Below, in pieces: positions 57,571-64,000 of a stretch of 64,000 bases of DNA. The notes below the pieces were generated by a model. That model was not told the DNA's origin and searched no databases. It saw only the letters and a program-made list of their open reading frames with translations. A program made the translations under genes and the position numbers. The DNA comes from Paraphysomonas bandaiensis (Eukaryota > Chrysophyceae): the NCBI GenBank assembly GCA_965644295.1, contig CBFFRP010000285.1, forward strand, positions 62,001 through 126,000. Reading direction: 5' to 3'. Each line of letters begins with the position of its first letter. Position 1 is the first letter of the stretch.

Positions 57571-58782
57571 CAGCGTACAGCATAGATATATGTACTATGT
57601 ATATCACTATACACTTGTGTGGTATACCACTCATAGATGGACATAGCGGACCATACAGATATACAGTACACCCTAATGGGTATACGGTCCTCTATACAGC
57701 AGCAGTCCACCGCCACTAACCACTCACAACTAAAAAGCAGGATATTTTGAGTTTCAGGGTCAAATTTCTGGAGTTTATCAACCACCAATGAAATATTACA
57801 ATTACAAATGCTTCTAATATGATTGGTTTTCAAACCATGCAGACAGCCTGACAGCCTGATACTGCTGTTGTATCTAACCTCATGCATATCTATCCACATA
57901 CTGTACCAGAGATTGCAGAAGTAGCAGTAGCACATACATTGTTGCATATTGCCGCCAAAGAGAGTTAGACTATTGCAGTATAGGGCGGGATAGTACACCA
58001 TCACAGCTGCAAGAATTATGTATATAGATATATATGAGATAGATTCCACTTCAATAAAGTACTTCAATAAACCATTTTAAGATAATATTAAAGCACATTG
58101 AAGAAATAACATCCTAACATGAAACTAAGTTTCAAGTCACTACACGCGTTGTTATCACAGATTGAGTGAATGTAAACTCTAGAGTCACATAGTGTTTTCT
58201 TCTTTTTCCAGTTTATTACAATACGTCGTGGTACTCTCAAACTCTAGCAGCCATAATAATACTGTAAGTTAGTGAATAGTCCAGGTCTATCGATGGTGCT
58301 ATTTAGTCTGTTGTTTGGAGTGCGTTCTGACCTTAACAAATAGATATAAGTTATAAGTCATTATGAAAAATAATATCTTCCTTTGCCAACAATTCTGGCG
58401 CGAAGCATGAGTTTATTAGACTTAATTTTCGCCAAATATGCATTTTCCTAAATATATTCAAGTTGAAGGCCTGACTTGCTTATCACTATTACTATAGAAT
58501 CCTAATGGAGTGGTTGGTACGTGACGTATAATTTAAAAGACGTGCTCGCCTCAATTTCCTTGGCAACAATAATGACTCCGCCTATTAACAGATAAAAATA
58601 AACTCATACGTGCCTACAATGCTGATTATTACAGTGCAGTTGATCTGAATAAGTGCTATCAGAATTCATTATTTCTTAAAAAAATTACGCTACTTGAGTA
58701 CACAGCAATTATATACACAGCTACTAAGGCGAATCATTCATTCCCTCTCTCAGATGTGAAAAAAGCACCGGAACAGAACGTA
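57446..58782. other. long intergenic region
   Basis: About 1.3 kb between the minus-strand NAA50 start and the Sec3 stop. It holds a short TACA run (57536-57562) and motif variants TACAGCAGCAGT near 57696 and ATACTGCTGTTG near 57859. No coding sequence or RNA gene was recognised. Confidence 0.45.
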
Positions 58783-61700
58783 CTAAGCCGCCTTATCGCA
58801 TATAGTCTTCACGGTATCCTCATCCACTATAAGGTTCAACTGATAACTCATTTTTGCCACTCTGTCAATGACATTAAACATTTTGCAGACTTCAGTTTGA
58901 ATCAACTTCCACAACCTCGGAACAACATTCAATCCCTGTATCAATGTCAATGGTACTTGGATAGAAAATACAACACTCATACCGACGCATCCAGAAAGCC
59001 GCTAAAATGCTTATCCAGGCGCTTCCTGGCTACCATAATTGAGGACTCGATCGTTTTCCTGTCCATCTTCGACACGGCGCGGCTAACTTCCTCTCTGAAA
59101 AAAAGGTGAGTATAGATCACACTCCAACAAAGAATACATACCTGCGTATATACAGTCCCATCTCCTCAGTGGTGGCTCTTCGGCCAAGCTCCTTGACCCG
59201 GTCCGCTAGGCCAGCGAAAACAGGAAACTCGTAGGATACCATCCACTCGACGTACCTCCTCTCCGCCTCTGCTTTCTGCTCTGCAGCTTGTTGTGCCACA
59301 CGCTCCAAGGCCTTCACCTCTCCCCGTACAGATAGGCTCTCGACTAAAAACTCAAGGTTGTGAATCATAACTATATTAAAGTACTTTTCATTCTGAGAAG
59401 CAACGTCGTGTAACCATGAAAGGAGTTCCTTTCCTACTTTCGAAAGGATGTCATCGACACACTCAAATCTCTGAAATTACAATCACATGTTACAGATCAT
59501 TTAAACTTCGACAAAGACGCACCTTATCTCCTGAAAACTCCTTCATTTGATCAACAAATGCTGGAAATCTTAAGAAAGGCATCAGAACGCTAGTCTTCTT
59601 TGGGTCTTCTTTTGACTGCCTGATCCACGCTATTTGCGCGGTGCAAAACTCCTGTAACCTATCTTGCAGGGTCGCCCTGGCATTGAAAAGAAGAGACTCA
59701 ATTAAGTCAAAAGATGATTCCTCTGATGATGACACAACACTACTATGCTGCTGATGCCTATCCACTAACATCGAAATCGTTACTTGCATGGCCACGACCT
59801 CAATACCATCTGCATAGTCATTTCCCGTAACCAATTTCATCATCTTGTCCCGAAAATATTCAAATAGTTTAGTAAGGATCATAGATACCTGCCCGTAATC
59901 TGAAGCTGCCCTGTCGTTATGAATTGGGAGTATCACTCTTTGGAGAAATACTTTCTCTTTAGCAACAACATCCTCTGCAATGGTCAACGCTACAGCGAGG
60001 ACTGTCCAGGGCGAGGCTACTAACACCCCGCCTGCTCTACACAGCGAGGGGTGCTGGAACCGAAGAGATGGGTTTGTATGCTTCCGCGCTAGAGATCGCG
60101 GTGCGGTTCCGAGTGTAAAAACAGGGCCTTGTCGGTGAGGAATAGAAGCGAAGAGATTTCGAAACATTTCTTTGAATAGGGGGCCGTATAGGTGACTCTC
60201 AGTGGATTCCACATAAGTGCTGCGAATGGTTTCTGCAAGCGAAGGACTCAGCGCTGACAGATGCACCAGGAGCGGAACAAAAGGGGTCACAGAGCTGTGA
60301 TATGATTGTTGAGCAGCAAGAAGCTGGTTAGTGGATAGGTCGGAGAAATGTATGTCGTTAGTGTTGACGCCAGCCCCAACCTCGTTTCCCTCACTCGCCA
60401 CAAGGTAGCGTCCCTGTTGCTCCTTAACGCTATTTGTCAGAGAGCTGAACGAAAACTTCCTCACTATTACAGTACGGGAACCATGTGCCTGCCCTTTACC
60501 CGGAGCTTCAGATAGTGCCCTATGCTGAAGAATTCCTTTGAAGAGTGTAGAACAAAAATCGAACAGACCATGACAAACGTGTTCTGTGAGCTCTACAAGT
60601 TTATGACGCTGATGAGACACCACTGACATGCTCTGCAGCTTCTGCCACTGTGCCTTATCAAATGCCGTATTAGTTCCTTTGATTGCCTCAAGCCCATCAC
60701 GGAGAGACCCAAGGGCAGTCACTAAAGGTAATAAGATGTCAGCGCTGTCACGGAGGTCTCTACTGTCAGCTAGGGATGCTTGAACCACTGGTCCAGGATC
60801 ACGTAATAGTTTTTCATGCTCACTCGCCAGTGCAAGAGGTCCTACTAGAAGGTCAGTAATCATTGTCTTAACTGCAGATAGATTGTGCCAGCTGGTCTCA
60901 AGTGCACCGTTCTCAGCCTCGATCTGAAAGAGTTCTGCTTGCACCCCCGACAGATATCCCACCTGCGCACCCAGCCACTCGTCCACGCACCGTAGCTCCT
61001 GGTCCACGCTGTCAAGAACACTAAGCAGCTCCAAAGTTTCCCTGGCACCTGAAGTTGTACTTCCGTCCTTTGTCACTTCGTCATCCTCCCACTGCAGCAG
61101 GAAATCACATATTTCTACGTGCAGGGAGTCAGCCTCATTCTTTAGTGTGCGCTGCAGGTGCGCAGGATCCGCAGACCCATCTGATCCAACCATGCCCCAA
61201 TGAAGCTCATCGAAAAGCTTCTCTGCATCAACTTCCTCCGGAGTGAACGCAAGAACATCATTCTGAGATGTTTGACGATTGATCTCCTCGAGATTATCCT
61301 CAAGATACTTCGCCAATGGAGGGTGTTTAGTTAGCGTATCATTCGTCACAATTGCAGTACCCAAACCCTGAATATCTATAGCTTGAAATTTGGCATCATT
61401 GTCACATAAATATTTGCAGACATGAATTAAAACCCAGACGACCTCATCACGTTCAACACTACTAGCTGCCTTCCATGTATAATCAATCTCAGTTGACCAT
61501 ATGAACGTGTTTAAGTCATTGCCTAACTTAAGATTTCTAATATCAGACATATTCCATGATTGCTTTATTTCCATATGTTTCCCTCGGTTACTAATAGAGA
61601 CAATATATGCACTTGCTATCTGAGAGTTGTAAAATATAAATAAATAGTGATCTGTATGATGTTTCTTTATATGAGTGGATTTCTTACTAACGGGTGTAAT

Positions 61701-61910
61701 TGCCATATAATAAATAATTTCATATGATCTCCATATTTTATCTTTTGATAAATCAATCACTTTATCTTGTAATGATTCCATTGTTGTCTTTGTATCATAA
61801 TCATCATCTGTATAGAGTTTAAGTCGTCGAGATGTTCCTTTATTAGAGTTCTTAGATAAGATACCAGGATTACGTAGAAATCCATTCTTATCTTTTTTCT
61901 TTAATTCCAT
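58783..61910 (-). CDS. SEC3: exocyst subunit Sec3 / EXOC1
   Basis: Four exons, 59523-61910, 59142-59470, 58983-59094 and 58783-58935. The first exon encodes 796 residues with a Sec3-type N-terminal PIP2-binding PH-like domain at about 45-175 (EIIYYMAITPVSKKS, YLFIFYNSQ, FIWSTEIDYTWKA). Then come EEVDAEKLFDELHWG and a coiled-coil region (ELLSVLDSVDQELRCVDEWL), followed by the long helical-rod region typical of exocyst subunits. The C-terminal exons continue as helices (RFECVDDILSKVGKELLSWL, VMIHNLEFLVESLS) to the end CDKAA. Sec3 tethers secretory vesicles to the plasma membrane. Introns are 52, 47 and 47 nt. The protein is about 1,000 residues, close to the family norm. Confidence 0.85.
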
Positions 61911-62470
61911 AGTAAAATTATAATGATTTAATTGGTTCGTATTGATATTACTTCATAACTTCGACTTCAATTGATATATAATATGAAATGATATGCATCT
62001 TATGAGTACACTTCATTGTTGCTATGACAGTTAGGTAGACTACATACTTTGATAGGGTATATGTATAGCAAACTAGTTGCTGTGTATTTTCAGTTTTAGG
62101 AACATTCCATATTATTCTTGATGTAAGTGAATTCAGCACCACACATTTTTTCGAAATTTTTTTCGAAACGAAACGAAAATCAGCGAAGTCGAAGTGACTT
62201 CTACTTCCCTCCTATAAATCACATACACATTCCTACATATACATACATATATATACCATATGGTGGATATAGTACTTTAGTGTTGTACTACACTGTCTTG
62301 AGCTTCCATCTGTCTGTCTCTATACACTCTACCATACTATGGACTAGAAGGAATAGATAAATTGCACAGTAGAATCATATATATACATATTCATTGTACT
62401 CATTAGCATATTCTTATCAAATCCTTCATATAATCATATAGATTGAAAGTTCTTTTCTTCTTGAATATTC
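61911..62470. other. divergent intergenic region between SEC3 and the bZIP gene
   Basis: AT-rich. It has a small inverted repeat CGAAATTTTTTTCGAAACG near 62152-62172 and a TATA-like ATATATATACC near 62249. It presumably holds both promoters. Confidence 0.4.
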
Positions 62471-64000
62471 ATGCAAGGAGTTATGGATGACTCTGATATG
62501 CTGAATGTATTATCAGGATTATGTAATGATGAAGAGAATGGATGTCTATTATCCTCATTACAAGGTAGTTCTATTATCTTATAATCAGTCTATTGTCTTA
62601 TGTATGTATGTCTGTATGTAGACTATGATCAGAGTTATCAAGTTGGTGTATGTTGGCCTGCAGAGCAATTAGGATCATCGTCATTAGATCATACGAATTA
62701 TAATGACAATATGATACCTTCTGCAGAGAGCAGTGCACCGGTGGTACAGAGTGTTAGTGGTGGGAGTTGTTCACAAGTATCATTCAATGATACAACGGCA
62801 ACTGTTGCCACTAAAAAGCGAAAGTGTACCGGCACCCCGATGACTGAGTCGCAACTCATTGATGAGGCTACTGACGAAAACTTGCGTCAAATGAATATTG
62901 ATCCGGATAGCAAGGAGGGGAAGAAACAGAGACGCAGAATTCGAAACCGCATGTCTGCCCAGATGCATAGAGAACGCAAGAGAGCTTATATCGAGACTCT
63001 CGAGGGTGAAGTGCGTCAGAGAGATGCTATGATTTCTCAGCTTCATGGACAGCTACAACGAGTCCTCAAGGAAAATGAAATGCTGCGCTATCAAATGGGG
63101 CTTACTCTGTCGGCGGCGGAGAATGTACAGCCTCCTCGTGGAAATGTCGAGGAGCAAACAGGCGGAGTCGCACCAATATCAGCGGATGCCTCCGTCCTTG
63201 CAGCACAAGGCCTATGTGCGAACGTATTAGACCTTCCTTTGCCCGGGGTGAGAAGACTACGTGCTGGCACTGCTGTTACATCCAATGAGGGTAGTGGTAG
63301 TGACTCTGAGTGCAGTCTGCCGGACACGAGTGCCCTCTGGAGAAGTGAGGAATCTGAAAATGATGGGCGTGAGTCTAGTGACTCACCAATGGGCATGACA
63401 TCACCTTCTCCTACTCTCTCATCTTCCTCTGCGTCATCAAACCAGTCTAATACCTACTCTCGCAGTCCCACCTTCTCGTTATTCTCCTTGGTGCTGATGC
63501 TGGGTATGAGCTTCTTTTCAGGATCATTTTTCTCGACTCTACCCCCTTCTCCAATCCCCGCGCCCTTGTCCCTTCCTCCCTCGCCACTTTCTGCCACTTT
63601 ATCCGATGCTCCTGTGGGTGGTCGTGTACTTCTCTCTCTCGCGACGGGCCAGGATGACGAAGACAACGATACGGACGCCTGGAGCACTCTTTCAAGTGAA
63701 AGTCGTGTTTATTATCCCAGTAAGAACACCAAACGGATCCCGGTCACCAACGAGGCGCAGAGTAGTGCTCCTGTAGTGTGGAAACATCAGACGCATATCA
63801 CCAGCATCTACCCGTCCATTCAGGTAGCACCGAAGCTGCGTAATTCTACCACAATGTCTACCGAGTCTGGTAGGAGATATCTGCGTGTTGGAAATGAGAC
63901 GAGCTTAGAGTCTTCCTCTGTGCCCTCCGGCCATGACCGGAGCACAAAGGATTTAGCGCTTTACTACGACAATACTTGGCCCGCCCCAGCTGCAGCTACT
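62471..64000 (+). CDS. bZIP transcription factor with C-terminal transmembrane segment (ATF6/bZIP28-like), runs off the window
   Basis: Exon 1 is 62471-62564, the intron 62565-62621, and exon 2 is open to the right edge. The basic region NRMSAQMHRERKRAYIE near residues 140-155 has the N-x7-R spacing that reads DNA, followed by a leucine-zipper-like helix (LEGEVRQRDAMISQLHGQL). The serine-rich middle is followed at about residue 312-335 by a hydrophobic span (FSLFSLVLMLGMSFFSGSFF). This order, bZIP then membrane span then a C-terminal region, is that of ER-anchored stress factors such as ATF6 and plant bZIP17/28. A RRYL sequence near residue 448 would be in the lumenal part and resembles a site-1-protease motif. 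The membrane tether and cleavage are inferred. The C-terminus is missing from the window. Confidence 0.82.

Noticed and set aside
1-64000. tRNA, rRNA or organelle genes; firm species identification
   Set aside because: No cloverleaf or rRNA-like sequence was recognised by eye, and protein families here are too widespread to name the organism.

Overview
The window is nuclear DNA of a eukaryote, AT-rich (roughly 60 percent A+T by eye), with many very short GT-AG introns of about 45-65 nt. Genes are close together on both strands and are separated by transposon insertions and long (GTAT)n/(TACA)n arrays. Gene content is ordinary eukaryotic cell biology: TAF10, the exosome cofactor MPP6, an HCNGP/SAP30BP-like protein, the N-acetyltransferase NAA50, exocyst Sec3, an inositol polyphosphate 5-phosphatase, a PP2C phosphatase and an MRS2-type Mg2+ channel. 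Combined with unusual domain fusions this suggests a protist, perhaps of the stramenopile/SAR kind. That placement is an inference with low confidence, because there is no rRNA or other marker here.

Layout. 1-5.4 kb: tetranucleotide array, then a many-exon gene for a PH / polytopic membrane / armadillo / Ig-like protein. 5.9-11.35 kb: an intact Ty1/copia retrotransposon with identical 307-bp LTRs, inserted in an older LTR remnant. 12.1-13.4 kb: array and a small WW-domain gene. 14.1-16.75 kb: a 112-bp hAT-like MITE and a Mutator-like (MULE) element. 17.4-24 kb: MPP6, TAF10, an LTR/gag remnant, a phosphatidylserine-decarboxylase-family gene and a second, decayed copy of the TAF10 locus. 24.1-30.2 kb: a TPR/coiled-coil gene diverging from the HCNGP-like gene, then a YqaJ-like nuclease gene. 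30.3-37.5 kb: array, a putative glycosyltransferase, the MRS2/EF-hand gene and PP2C. 37.6-41.6 kb: LINE and LTR remnants, a FAIM-like/DPF-repeat gene and another array. 41.9-50.6 kb: the 5-phosphatase, a methyltransferase and a large WW/coiled-coil gene. 51.2-56.5 kb: a hAT transposon and a 5'-truncated LINE flanked by a 179-bp target duplication. 56.7-64 kb: NAA50, Sec3 and a membrane-tethered bZIP factor that runs off the right edge.

The host genes do not form an operon-like pathway; several sit as divergent pairs sharing short promoters. Some intergenic regions carry a recurring TACTGCTGTA / TACAGCAGTA motif that may be a promoter element. The most notable observations are the LINE with a 179-bp duplication, the copia element whose gag-pol ATG spans the LTR/primer-binding-site junction, the MRS2 channel fused to an EF-hand with Asp at loop position 12, the PH-membrane-ARM-Ig protein, the stand-alone YqaJ-like nuclease, and stop-free introns of a multiple of three bases that mislead simple ORF reading.
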